Source of the DNA: Betaproteobacteria bacterium
Lineage (GTDB): Bacteria; Pseudomonadota; Gammaproteobacteria; Burkholderiales; Casimicrobiaceae
Reading direction: 5' to 3'
Assembly (NCBI GenBank): GCA_016720425.1
Contig: JADKKQ010000001.1
Coordinates: 124,001-188,000, forward strand
Length of the DNA stretch: 64,000 nucleotides
Below the pieces are notes generated by a model that made no database searches, was not told the DNA's origin, and saw only the letters and a program-made list of their open reading frames with translations. The position numbers and the translations under genes are program-made. This document shows positions 16,612 to 24,920 of the stretch, in pieces (position 1 is the stretch's first letter; each line of letters begins with the position of its first letter).

Positions 16612-17816
16612 CTACTTGGCGGCGGCGGTGACGGCAGGCGTGGTGGGGGCGGGTTCGGGGTGGGGCAGGAAGGGCAGGACGCGGACGCCGACGAGGGTGA
16701 CGAGGAAGGCGGCGCCGAGGCCGCCGAGGCCGAGCAGCAGTTCCGGCAGGCGGGGGGTGTAGGTGGCGATGGCGCCGTCGGCGAAGCTGCTGCGGACGGT
16801 GTAGCCGGGAAGATGTCGAGCGGCCAGGCCTGGCCGCCGATGATGAAGGCGTACAGCCAGGCGAAGGCGCCGGCGAGGGTGAGCAGGGCGGCGGCGAGCA
16901 GCGCGCGCGGGCCGCCGGCGCGGGGATGGAAGAGGAGCAGCAGCGGCAGCAGGCCGCCGAGGGCGACGTAGCCGAGCCAGAACAGCAGCGGGTAGGGGCC
17001 GCCGTCCTGCAGCAGGAAGCGCTCCAGCGCCAGCTGGCGGGCGAAGTAGGCGCTGGTGAGGTGCTGCACGGCGGTGAGCAACAGGCCACCGGCGAGGAAC
17101 AGGCCGAGCAGATGGCGCAGGCGGCGGCAGAGGTCCGGCGGCAGCGGGCGGTGGTTCCAGGCGTCCAGCGCCGCCTGCGCCAGCAGGAACACCGCCAGCC
17201 CCCAGGACAGCGACAGCACGATGAACAGCGGCGCCAGCAGCGCGGTGCCGTAGGCGCTGCGGGCGACCAGGAAGGCGAAGATCGAGCCGGTGCCGGTGGT
17301 GAGCACCAGCCGCCAGACGAACGCGGCCAGGCCGAGCGCGCCGGCATAGGGCTGCCACCGGCGCTCCAGCAGCGTCCACAGGTAGCCGGCGACCAGGGCG
17401 AACATGCCGGAGTAGAGCAGGACGTTCCAGGCGAACACCGAGGTGAAGTTGTAGTGCGTCGCCGCCACCACCAGCCGCTCCGGCCGGCCGAGGTCGAGCA
17501 GCAGCACCAGCAGCCCGCCCAGCAGCAGCGCCAGGCAGAGCAGGCCCGACAGCGGCGCCCAGGGCTTGTACGCCGCCTGCCCGAACACCGAGCCGATCGA
17601 GGCCACGTTGAGCACCCCGGAGGCGGCGACGATCAGGAAGATCGCGAACACGTGCGGCAGGCCCCAGACGATCTGGTTGCTCATGCCGGTGATGACGTGG
17701 CCCTCGACCTCCATCGCGTGCGCGGCCAGCAGGCCGACCAGCGTCAGCAGCGCGCCGGCGGCGACCAGCAGCCAGAACCAGGGGCTGTCGCGGCGGGCGT
17801 AGGCGCTGCGGTCCAT
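16612..17816 (-). CDS. dsrP: DsrP, membrane quinol-interacting subunit of DsrMKJOP (one frameshift)
   Basis: About 401 residues once a single missing base is restored in the C pair at 16805-16806: the frame runs to GGQAWPLDIFP and resumes as GYTVRSSFADG to the TAG at 16612. NrfD/HybB-type protein with about ten hydrophobic segments, expected to exchange electrons with the quinone pool. The N-terminus MDRSAYARRDSPWFW starts 2 bases after dsrO ends. Last gene of the dsr run; a tRNA and terminator follow, and no dsrN/R/S is seen. The indel is likely a sequencing error because both halves keep family-like sequence. Confidence 0.85.
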
Positions 17817-17818
17817 GG

Positions 17819-18667
17819 TCAGAGCCCCTGGTAGCGCACGGCCGGAGCCAGCTGCAGGTCGGCGCGCAGCGGCGCCGAGGCCTCGCGGGCGACCCGCTGC
17901 GCCAGCGCGCTGGTCGGGTCGTTGAGGTCGCCGAACAGCAGCGCCTGGTGGCCGGCGGCGGCGCAGGCCTCGACGCAGGCCGGCGTGCCGCCGCGGTCGA
18001 GGCGGTGGACGCAGAGCGTGCAGGACTCGACGCAGCCGCGGCCGCGCGGCACCTCCGGCCGCTGGTCGCGCACCGGCTCGTGCACGAACGAGCGCGCCTT
18101 GTACGGACAGGCCATCATGCAGTAGCGGCAGCCGATGCAGGTGTGGCGATCGACCAGCACGATGCCGTCGGCGCGTTGGAACGAGGCCCCGGTGGGACAC
18201 ACGTCGACGCAGGGCGGGTGGGCGCAGTGCTGGCACATCACCGGCGCCGCCAGCGTGCGCCGGAGCGCCGGTCCTGCAGCTCGACCTTGCGGATCCACTG
18301 CGGCGCGGTCGGGCCGCGGCCGTCCGGCAGCCCGTTCTCCTTGGCGCAGGCGACCACGCAGGCGGTGCAGTCGGGCGCGCAGTTCGTGGCGTCGACCAGC
18401 ATCCCCAGCGGACCTGCCCGACGCCGGCTGCTCGGGCGCCCGGCCGTGGGCCAGCGTGAACAGCCGCACCCCCGGCGCCAGGGCGAGGCCGGCCATCCCC
18501 GCCGCCGCCCAGCCGAGCAGCTGCCGCCGCGCCGGATCGAGGTCGCCGGGCCGACCGGCGTCCTGCGCCCTCCGGCCTTCGCGCTCGGGGCGGCCCGTCG
18601 CGCTGACGGACTCGCCTGCGTGCTGCGCACTCCGGCATTCGCGCTCGGGGCGGCCCGTCGCGCTCAT
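17819..18667 (-). CDS. dsrO: DsrO, periplasmic iron-sulfur protein (three single-base shifts)
   Basis: About 283 residues after correction. Residues about 45-65 hold a twin-arginine signal (RRQLLGWAAAGMAGLALAPG), so the protein is exported folded. The ferredoxin-type clusters are clear: CAPDCTACVVAC, CQHCAHPPCVDVC, CIGCRYCMMAC and the C-terminal CVESCTLC. Reading needs three added bases, at the C runs 18417-18419 and 18403-18406 and near 18255-18262; together they restore the frame. The first roughly 40 residues come from a tandem 60-bp repeat and are not DsrO-like. The start overlaps the dsrJ stop (ATGA). Confidence 0.85.
   Translation of the reverse strand: MSATGRPERECRSAQHAGESVSATGRPEREGRRAQDAGRPGDLDPARRQLLGWAAAGMAGLALAPGVRLFTLAHGRAPEQPASGRSAGDAGRRHELRARLHRLRGRLRQGERAAGRPRPDRAAVDPQGRAAGPALRRTLAAPVMCQHCAHPPCVDVCPTGASFQRADGIVLVDRHTCIGCRYCMMACPYKARSFVHEPVRDQRPEVPRGRGCVESCTLCVHRLDRGGTPACVEACAAAGHQALLFGDLNDPTSALAQRVAREASAPLRADLQLAPAVRYQGL
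18562..18667 (-). repeat. Tandem copies of a start-codon-bearing repeat at the dsrO 5' end
   Basis: Two copies with a 60-bp period (18562-18606 and 18622-18667), nearly identical. In the dsrO reading they encode SATGRPERECRSAQHAG and SATGRPEREGRRAQDAG. A third copy, on the other strand of the window, opens the multihaem cytochrome gene at 33937. The upstream copy here contains the ATGA that is both dsrJ stop and dsrO start. Confidence 0.8.
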
Positions 18668-19092
18668 CGCCGCGCTCCCGCGGCGGCGACTCCCGCCGCC
18701 GGCTGCGTCGCGTGGCAGTCGAAACAGTCGAGCTGCACCGCCACGTAGCTGTGACAGCCGGCGCAGAAGCCGGCGCGCCCGGCGGCGTTGCGCCCGACCA
18801 CGCTGCGCGTCTGCGGATCGGCGTGGCAGTCGACGCACCCGGCCAGGCTGTGCCGGGTGGTGCGGATGCCCTCGCGCACCGTGCGGTCGCGGTGGTGGCG
18901 CAGCAGGTCCGTATGGTTGCGGCGCATGTAGCCGGTCTCTCGACGCAGCGTGCCCCCGCCGCGCCCGCCGCCGGCGGCGCGTCGGCGGCGACGGCGCCAC
19001 CGGCGAGCGCGCACCCGGCCAGCGCCAGCGCCGCCGCGGCCCGGGCCAGGCGCCGCGCGACCTGTCGCGCAGCGGGAACGCGTCGCCGTCAT
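18664..19092 (-). CDS. dsrJ: DsrJ, triheme cytochrome c (two indels in the 5' part)
   Basis: Roughly 143 residues. Three CxxCH haem sites, CVDCH, CAGCH and CFDCH, lie in the intact 3' half, as in DsrJ, the periplasmic cytochrome of the DsrMKJOP complex. As written, the N-terminus is Arg/Gly-rich nonsense. Another frame of the same DNA encodes a good signal anchor (RRLARAAAALALAGCALAGG), reached if one T near 19080 is removed and one G is added in the five-base run at 18953-18957. The ATG at 19092 is 4 bases after the dsrL stop. The indels look like sequence error. Confidence 0.8.
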   Translation of the reverse strand: MTATRSRCATGRAAPGPGRGGAGAGRVRARRWRRRRRRAAGGGRGGGTLRRETGYMRRNHTDLLRHHRDRTVREGIRTTRHSLAGCVDCHADPQTRSVVGRNAAGRAGFCAGCHSYVAVQLDCFDCHATQPAAGVAAAGARR

Positions 19093-19096
19093 GACG

Positions 19097-21010
19097 CTAC
19101 TCGCCCAGCCCCATCTGGATGTAGCCGGTGGGGCAGACGTCCTTGCAGATGTGGCAGCCGATGCACTTGTCGTAGTCGGTGTAGACGTAGCGGCCCAGCG
19201 TCGCTTCCTTCTTCGGCACGCGCGCGACCGCGCCCTGCGGACAATAGACGATGCAGTTGTCGCACTCGAAGCACATGCCGCAGCTCATGCAGCGCTCGGC
19301 CTCGGCTCGCGTCTGTTCCTCGGTGAGCGCGATCAGGCGCTCGTCGATGTTGCCCAGCACGTTGTGCGCGTCGATTTCGCGCTCGGGGCGCTCGATGCGC
19401 GTCGCGTGCTCGAAGTGGCCGAGGAACAGCTCCTCGGCGGGGATGATGTAGCGCGCGGAGCGGTCGTCGAAGTTGTGGATCGCCGCTTTGCTCCGATCGG
19501 TGCCGAGGATCGGCTCGGCAACCTTCTCGAAACGGACGCCGGTCTCGATCATCTTCTGCTCGAGGCTGAAGGACTTGACGTCGACCTTCGGCCGGCGGTC
19601 GAGCTCGAGTCCGGCGACGTAGCGATCGATGCCGTCGGCGGCGACGCGGCCGTGGCCGATGGCGGTGGTCAGCAACTGCGGCTTGATCGCGTCACCACCG
19701 ACGAACACGCCCGGCTCGGTGACGAGGTTCTTGTCGACCCGGGCAAGCCCGGAGGCGTTGCTGCATTGGTCCATTCCCGACCAGTCGACGACCTGGCCGA
19801 TGGCGGTGACGACGAGGTCGCAGGGGATGTCGTGCTCGGTTCCCGCCTTGCGCAGCATCTTCTTGTTCACCCACTCGACGTCTTGCACGCGCAGCGCCGT
19901 GGCCCGGCCCTGCGCATCCTTGACGACCTCGATCGGGACGACGAGCGGCTCGATGCGCACGCCTTCCTGCAGCACCGCCGCGATCTCGTGCTTCAGCGCC
20001 GGCATCTCCGCGACCGTGCGGCGATAGGCGATCACGACGTCGGCGCTGGCGCGGCCCTGCGGCGATCCCTTGCGCAGGCTGCCGTCGGCGTTGCGGGCGC
20101 CGAGCCGCCGGGCGACCGACGCGCAGTCCATCGCCGTGTCGCCGCCGCCGATGACGACGATGCGCTTGCCGGCGTCTTCGCAGTTGCCCTCGTTGTAGTC
20201 GCGCAGGAAGGACAGGCCGTCGACGACGTTCGGCGCGTCGCCGCCCGGGACGTCCAGCGTGCTGCCCCGCTGCGCTCCGATGCCGAGGTAGACGGCGTGG
20301 AAGTCGCGCTTGAGCTCGGCCAGGCCCACGTCCCGTCCCACCTTGATGCCGAGCCGCATCTCGACGCCGAGGTCGAGGATGCGCTGCACCTCGGCGTCGA
20401 CGATGTCGTGCGGCGTCCGGTAGTCGGGCAGGCCGAAGGTCAGCATGCCGCCGAGCTTGTGACTGGACTCGAACAGCACGACGGCGTGTCCGCGGCGGCG
20501 CAGGTGATAGGCGGCCGACAATCCGGAAACGCCGCCGCCGACGATGGCGATGCGCTTGCCGGTCTCACGTGCGGGTGGATCGAACTTGAGCCCCTGCCGG
20601 ATCGCCCAGTCGCCCAGGTAATGCTCGATCGAGTTGATGCCGACGTAGCCCTCGATGGCGGAGCGGTTGCAGCCCCCCTGGCAGGGGGCCGGGCACACGC
20701 GGCCCATGATCGCCGGGAACGGGTTCGCGTCGGTGATCCGCCGCCACGCGTACTCCTGCCAGGACATCGCGGGCTTGCCGTCGGGGCCGAGCGGCGGCTT
20801 CTCGATGCCGCGGACGATGTTGATGTAGCCGCGGATGTCCTCGCCGGCCGGGCAGGCGCCCTGGCAGGGCGGCGTCGACTGGATGTAGGTCGGGCACTTG
20901 TACGAGTAGCTCGCCTGGAACATCAGTTCGCGCGGGGACTCGGGCTTGAAGTCGCCGTCCTTGTAGCGCCGGAAGGTGGGTTGCGCTGACTGCGCAGTGG
21001 GGGTTTCCAT
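19097..21010 (-). CDS. dsrL: DsrL, NAD(P)H:acceptor oxidoreductase of the oxidative Dsr pathway
   Basis: 637 residues, intact. The N-terminal iron-sulfur region has CPTYIQSTPPCQGACPAGED (residues about 38-57). An FAD site GGGVSGLSAAYHL and an NAD(P)-binding site GGGDTAMDCASVARRLGA place it with GltD-like flavoproteins. The C-terminus carries two [4Fe-4S] ferredoxin motifs (CMSCGMCFECDNC, CIGCHICKDVC). DsrL couples DsrAB to NAD(P)H and is characteristic of sulfur oxidisers, so it sets the direction of this cluster. It sits between dsrK and dsrJ, as in the classical dsrMKLJOP order. Confidence 0.93.
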   Translation of the reverse strand: METPTAQSAQPTFRRYKDGDFKPESPRELMFQASYSYKCPTYIQSTPPCQGACPAGEDIRGYINIVRGIEKPPLGPDGKPAMSWQEYAWRRITDANPFPAIMGRVCPAPCQGGCNRSAIEGYVGINSIEHYLGDWAIRQGLKFDPPARETGKRIAIVGGGVSGLSAAYHLRRRGHAVVLFESSHKLGGMLTFGLPDYRTPHDIVDAEVQRILDLGVEMRLGIKVGRDVGLAELKRDFHAVYLGIGAQRGSTLDVPGGDAPNVVDGLSFLRDYNEGNCEDAGKRIVVIGGGDTAMDCASVARRLGARNADGSLRKGSPQGRASADVVIAYRRTVAEMPALKHEIAAVLQEGVRIEPLVVPIEVVKDAQGRATALRVQDVEWVNKKMLRKAGTEHDIPCDLVVTAIGQVVDWSGMDQCSNASGLARVDKNLVTEPGVFVGGDAIKPQLLTTAIGHGRVAADGIDRYVAGLELDRRPKVDVKSFSLEQKMIETGVRFEKVAEPILGTDRSKAAIHNFDDRSARYIIPAEELFLGHFEHATRIERPEREIDAHNVLGNIDERLIALTEEQTRAEAERCMSCGMCFECDNCIVYCPQGAVARVPKKEATLGRYVYTDYDKCIGCHICKDVCPTGYIQMGLGE

Positions 21011-21040
21011 CGCTGGGATCTCCGCGGTGATCGGTGGGGA

Positions 21041-22570
21041 TTAGGGTTGGGCGTGGAGGCGGATGGCCGTGCTGACCAGCTGGTGGACGCCGCCGACCAT
21101 GCCCATCTTGAAGCCGTAGTAGGGCAGCACCTTGCTGAACTGGGCCTTGCAGATGGCGCAGATGGTGGCCATGAAGTTGACGCCGTGCTGGTCGGCGACC
21201 TGGCGCAGCGCTTCCATCCGCGGCAGCGCGCCCTTGACCCGCAGCTCGAGCAGCTCGTCGGTCAGCAGCCCGCCGCCGCCGCCGCAGCAGTAGGTCTGCT
21301 CGTGGGTGGTGCCCGGCGCCATCTCCACGTAGCGGTTGACCACCGCGCCGATGATGGCCCGCGGGAGGGTGAACTGCCCGCCGGGCAGATCGCCCATGCG
21401 CGAGGCGCGGGCGACGTTGCAGGAGTCGTGGTAGGTGACGATGCGGTGGTCGTTGGCGTCCTTGTCCAGGGTCAGCGCACCGCGCTGGATCAGGTCCCAG
21501 GTCAGCTCGCAGATGTGCATCGGCTGACGGTAGCGCGGGTCGAGCTGCTGCTGCAGCTGGCGGGCGAAGGGGTCGCGACCGCCGCCACCGATGCCGACCA
21601 GCGTGTTCCAGAAACTGTAGGCCACCCGCCAGGCGTGACCGCACTCGCCAACCACGATCCGCTTCACCCCCAGCTCCAGCGCCGCCTCGCGCACCCGCAG
21701 CGCGATCGCCCGCAGCTGCTCGTAGTTGCCGATGAACAGCCCGAAATTGCCCGCCTCCGACGCCTTCGACGACAGCGTCCAGCGGATGCCGGCGGCGTGG
21801 AACACCTTGGCGTAGCCGATCAGGCTGTCGACGTGCGGCTCGGCGAAGAAGTCGGCCGACGGCGTCACCAGCAGCACCTCGGCTCCCGCCTCGTCCAGCG
21901 GAAAGCGCACGTCCGCCCCGGTCTCCTCCTTGACGTCCTCCTCCAGCCCCTGCAGCGTGTCCGCCAGCGCCGGCCCCGGCAACCCCAGGTTGTTGCCGAT
22001 GCGGTGCACCTTGGCGATGATCTCGTTCGAGTACTTCTGCCCGAGACCCACGCTGTCCATGATCTCCTTGGCCGCCATCGTCACCTCGGCAGTGTCGATG
22101 CCGTAGGGACAGAACACCGAGCAGCGGCGGCACTCCGAGCACTGGTTGTAGTAGGTGTACCACTGGTCGAGCACCTCCCGGGTCAGCTCGCGCGCCCCGA
22201 CCAGGCGCGGAAACAGCTTGCCTGGCAGCGTGAAGTGGCGGCGGTAGACGCTGCGCATCAGGTCCTGCCGGGCCACCGGCATGTTGAGCGGGTCCTGGGT
22301 GCCGAGGAAGTAGTGGCACTTGTCGGCGCAGGCGCCGCAGTGGACGCAGGCGTCGAGGAACACCCTGAGCGAGCGGTAGCGGCCGAGCAGCTCGCCCATC
22401 TTGGCCAGCGCCTTCGGCTGCCAGTCCGGCGCCAGCTCGCCGGGAAAGCCCAGCGCCTGCTGCATCTTGTCGCTGGCGACGTAGGGCCGCGACCCGGCCA
22501 TCGCCCCCGGCAGCAGCGGCGGCGCCAGCGGCAGCGGGCGCAGCGCAGGGGCCTTGATCTCGGCGGCCAT
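21041..22570 (-). CDS. dsrK: DsrK, HdrD-like catalytic subunit of DsrMKJOP
   Basis: 509 residues, intact. Two N-terminal [4Fe-4S] motifs (CVHCGACADKC and CSECRRCSVFC, residues about 75-155). C-terminal CCG-type cysteine domains contain VVGECGHAW, HDSCNVAR and YCCGGGGG, the heterodisulfide-reductase site thought to act on DsrC-trisulfide. It works in the cytoplasm bound to DsrM. It lies between dsrM and dsrL with short gaps. Confidence 0.94.
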   Translation of the reverse strand: MAAEIKAPALRPLPLAPPLLPGAMAGSRPYVASDKMQQALGFPGELAPDWQPKALAKMGELLGRYRSLRVFLDACVHCGACADKCHYFLGTQDPLNMPVARQDLMRSVYRRHFTLPGKLFPRLVGARELTREVLDQWYTYYNQCSECRRCSVFCPYGIDTAEVTMAAKEIMDSVGLGQKYSNEIIAKVHRIGNNLGLPGPALADTLQGLEEDVKEETGADVRFPLDEAGAEVLLVTPSADFFAEPHVDSLIGYAKVFHAAGIRWTLSSKASEAGNFGLFIGNYEQLRAIALRVREAALELGVKRIVVGECGHAWRVAYSFWNTLVGIGGGGRDPFARQLQQQLDPRYRQPMHICELTWDLIQRGALTLDKDANDHRIVTYHDSCNVARASRMGDLPGGQFTLPRAIIGAVVNRYVEMAPGTTHEQTYCCGGGGGLLTDELLELRVKGALPRMEALRQVADQHGVNFMATICAICKAQFSKVLPYYGFKMGMVGGVHQLVSTAIRLHAQP

Positions 22571-22579
22571 CGGCGGCGA

Positions 22580-23308
22580 TCAGGATCGAGGCGCGCGGCC
22601 CAGGGCGCGAGGTGGCGGCGGTCGCGCGGGTCGTCGGCCTGGTTGCGCGACGGCGAGAAGAACACCCCCGGCGCGTGCAGCAGCTTGCTGTAGGGGAACA
22701 CGATCATCAGCGCAGCGACCAGGAAGAGGTGCAGCCACAGCAGCGGGTCGGCCGGCAGCGGCTTCCCAGGCCAAGGTCAGCAGCCCGCGGAAGAACGACT
22801 TCACCGCCACCACGTCGGTGTGGACCCCGAACTTCAGCGCCAGCCCCGACCCGGCAATGGCCAGCAGCAGCCCCAGCAGCAGGTGGTCCGACGGGGTCGA
22901 GATGTAGCGCACCGGCGGCAGCCACAGCCGCCGCAGCCACAGCCCGGCCAGCCCGGCCGCCATGGCGAATCCGGCATAGACGCCGAACGGGCTCAGGAAC
23001 ACCAGCCACGACCCCACCGGCTCGGTGAAGTAACGCAGGTGGCGCAGCAGCACCAGCGCCAGCCCGGCATGGAACAGCCAGGCCAGCCCCCACAGCCACA
23101 GGCTGCCCTTGAACAGGCTCTCGAACAGCAGCACCTCGCGCGCCAGCCGCAGCACCACCCCGCCGCCCGTCGTCGGCGCCGGCGTGGTCGGGATCTTCAG
23201 CGGCGCCGGCGTCCGCGCGTAGCCGACGATGCGGTACGCCAACCCCCCCACCAGCACCGCGGCAGCAACGTAGAACAGCAGCGCGAACAGCAGGCTGGCG
23301 AGACTCAT
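22580..23308 (-). CDS. dsrM: DsrM, cytochrome b-type membrane subunit (frameshifted)
   Basis: About 243 codons, the normal size. From the ATG at 23308, five or so membrane segments with the NarI-like pattern run to GLLTLAWE. The frame then breaks at about 22762: one extra base turns WEPLPADPLLWLH into an Arg/Ala-rich tail. The other frame continues MIVFPYSKLLHAPGVFFSPS as DsrM should. A second indel between about 22590 and 22700 is needed to reach the stop at 22580, just before dsrK. DsrM binds haem b and passes electrons between quinones and DsrK. Confidence 0.85.
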   Translation of the reverse strand: MSLASLLFALLFYVAAAVLVGGLAYRIVGYARTPAPLKIPTTPAPTTGGGVVLRLAREVLLFESLFKGSLWLWGLAWLFHAGLALVLLRHLRYFTEPVGSWLVFLSPFGVYAGFAMAAGLAGLWLRRLWLPPVRYISTPSDHLLLGLLLAIAGSGLALKFGVHTDVVAVKSFFRGLLTLAWEAAAGRPAAVAAPLPGRCADDRVPLQQAAARAGGVLLAVAQPGRRPARPPPPRALGRAPRS

Positions 23309-23327
23309 GGCCGCCGCCACCACCCTC

Positions 23328-23663
23328 TCAGACGCAACCCGTCGGCTTGGGCAGCCCGGCGATCTTGCACGCCTGCTTCGCCGGCCCGTACGGGAACAGC
23401 TCGTACAGGTACTGGCTGCTGCCCTTCTCCGGCCCCAGCGTCTTGCCGATCGCCTTGGTCAGCACCCGCACCGCCGGCGCAATCTGGTACTCGTCGTAGT
23501 ACTTGCGCAGAAAATTGACCACCTCCCAGTGGTTGCTCGACATCGCCACGTTCTCCACCTGGGCGATGTAGTTGGCCACGTCCTCGTTCCACTCGGCCAG
23601 ATTGACCAGGTAGCCTTCCTCGTCCGTTTCGTACGACTTGCCGTTCACTTCGATGGCAGGCAT
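23328..23663 (-). CDS. dsrC: DsrC, sulfur-carrier protein
   Basis: 111 residues, intact. Both functional cysteines of the C-terminal arm are present: Cys99 (QACKIAGLP) and Cys110, the penultimate residue (PTGCV). DsrC carries sulfane sulfur to DsrAB and forms the trisulfide used by DsrMKJOP. The body matches the TusE/DsrC fold (EDVANYIAQVENVAMSSNHW). The start is preceded by AAGGAGAA. It lies between the dsrE/H remnant and dsrM. Confidence 0.96.
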   Translation of the reverse strand: MPAIEVNGKSYETDEEGYLVNLAEWNEDVANYIAQVENVAMSSNHWEVVNFLRKYYDEYQIAPAVRVLTKAIGKTLGPEKGSSQYLYELFPYGPAKQACKIAGLPKPTGCV

Positions 23664-23689
23664 GCAGTTCTCCTTGTGCAGACGTCAGG

Positions 23690-23791
23690 TCAGAGCCAGG
23701 ATTGGCAGTTGCGGTGCTCCGCCACCAGATCGACGAAGCCCGCGTAGTCGACGGCAGCGATGCCTTCGTTGACGAGGATGCCGAACTTCAT
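23690..23791 (-). pseudogene. Remnant of dsrEFH: dsrE start joined in frame to dsrH end
   Basis: 33 codons from the ATG at 23791. The first ten residues MKFGILVNEG match the start of DsrE; the last twenty, VDYAGFVDLVAEHRNCQSWL, match the end of DsrH (TusB-like). The joint is at about residue 10-12. It occupies exactly the dsrEFH position between dsrB and dsrC. About 900 bases of dsrE, all of dsrF and most of dsrH are therefore missing. A real deletion or an assembly collapse could produce this; the peptide itself is unlikely to work as a sulfurtransferase. Confidence 0.75.
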
Positions 23792-23817
23792 GTCTGTCCT
23801 GGATCGGGGTGCGGGGG

Positions 23818-24894
23818 CTAGAAGCGGATGTGGGTGGAGGCGTTGAGGTTGGCGCGGGCGCCGCGCCAGTCGTCGATCAGGTACTTGGTGAACGGCAGGT
23901 CGGTGCGCTCGAAGAAGCGCGGCCAGCCGATGCGGTCGATCCAGTCGGACATCCGTTCCCACGGCCGGGCGTCCTGCTTGTAGGCGTGGAGGATGGTCTT
24001 CACCACCGCCGCCACCTCCGGCCAGCGCGGCGGGTGGTTGGGCAGTCCGGCGGCGACCATCTTCATGAACGTCGGCTTGGCCCGGGCGTTGGAGTTCTTG
24101 CCGCCGACCCAGATCGCCAGCTTGGAGTGCTCCGGGTCGTTGATCTGCATCGGCGGGCAGGGCGGGTAGCAGGCGCCGCAGCAGATGCACTTCTTCTCGT
24201 CCACTTCCAGCGACGGCTTGCCGTTGACCAGCGCCGGCCGGATCGCCGCCACCGGACAGCGCGCCACCACCGCCGGCCGCTCGCAGACGTTGGCCACCAG
24301 GTCGTGGTTGATCTTCGGCGGCTTGGTGTGCTGGACGATGATCGCGAGGTCCGCCTGCCCGCCGCAGTTGATCTCGCAGCACGACGTCGACAGGTGCACC
24401 CGGTTCGGCATCTCCTCCCGCCGGAACTCGTCGATCAGCTCGTCCATCAGCGCCTTCACCACCCCCGAGGCGTCGGTGCCGGGAATGTCGCAGTGCAGCC
24501 AGCCCTGGGTGTGGGCGATCATCGCCACCGAGTTGCCGGTGCCGCCGACCGGAAAACCGCCGTCCTCCAGCGCGCTGATCAGCGGCCCCACCTTGGCCGC
24601 CGCCGACACCATGAACTCGATGTTCGAGCGGATGGTGAAGCGCACGTGCCCCTCGGCGTAGGTGTCGGCGATGTCGCACAGCCGGCGGATGGTGTGCACG
24701 TCCATCTGCCGCTGCGTCCCGGCGCGCACCGTCCACACCTCGTCGCCGCTGTGCGCGACGTGGTGCAGCACCCCCGGCCGCGGCCGGTCGTGGTACTTCC
24801 AGTGACCGTAGTTCTTGGCCAGCAGCGGGTGCAGGAACGGCTTGTTGTCGGGCACGCCGCTTTCGATCGCCCGGCGCATCTGGGGTTGGCTCAT
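23818..24894 (-). CDS. dsrB: DsrB, sulfite reductase beta subunit
   Basis: 358 residues, intact, from the ATG at 24894 with GAGGAGA upstream. The siroheme/[4Fe-4S] region shows STSCCEINCGGQ and the ferredoxin insert CICCGACYPPCPPMQ. With DsrA it forms the cytoplasmic siroheme enzyme, here expected to oxidise DsrC-bound sulfur to sulfite. It lies 26 bases after dsrA. Confidence 0.95.
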   Translation of the reverse strand: MSQPQMRRAIESGVPDNKPFLHPLLAKNYGHWKYHDRPRPGVLHHVAHSGDEVWTVRAGTQRQMDVHTIRRLCDIADTYAEGHVRFTIRSNIEFMVSAAAKVGPLISALEDGGFPVGGTGNSVAMIAHTQGWLHCDIPGTDASGVVKALMDELIDEFRREEMPNRVHLSTSCCEINCGGQADLAIIVQHTKPPKINHDLVANVCERPAVVARCPVAAIRPALVNGKPSLEVDEKKCICCGACYPPCPPMQINDPEHSKLAIWVGGKNSNARAKPTFMKMVAAGLPNHPPRWPEVAAVVKTILHAYKQDARPWERMSDWIDRIGWPRFFERTDLPFTKYLIDDWRGARANLNASTHIRF

Positions 24895-24920
24895 GGGGGG
24901 TCTCCTCGAAACGGTCGGGT

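Noticed and set aside
16551..18638. A 695-codon minus-strand frame that looks like a DsrO-DsrP fusion
   Set aside because: It begins out of frame inside dsrO, crosses the dsrO stop in another phase and enters dsrP only at its real start at 17816. It is an artefact of the indels and of stop-poor GC-rich DNA.
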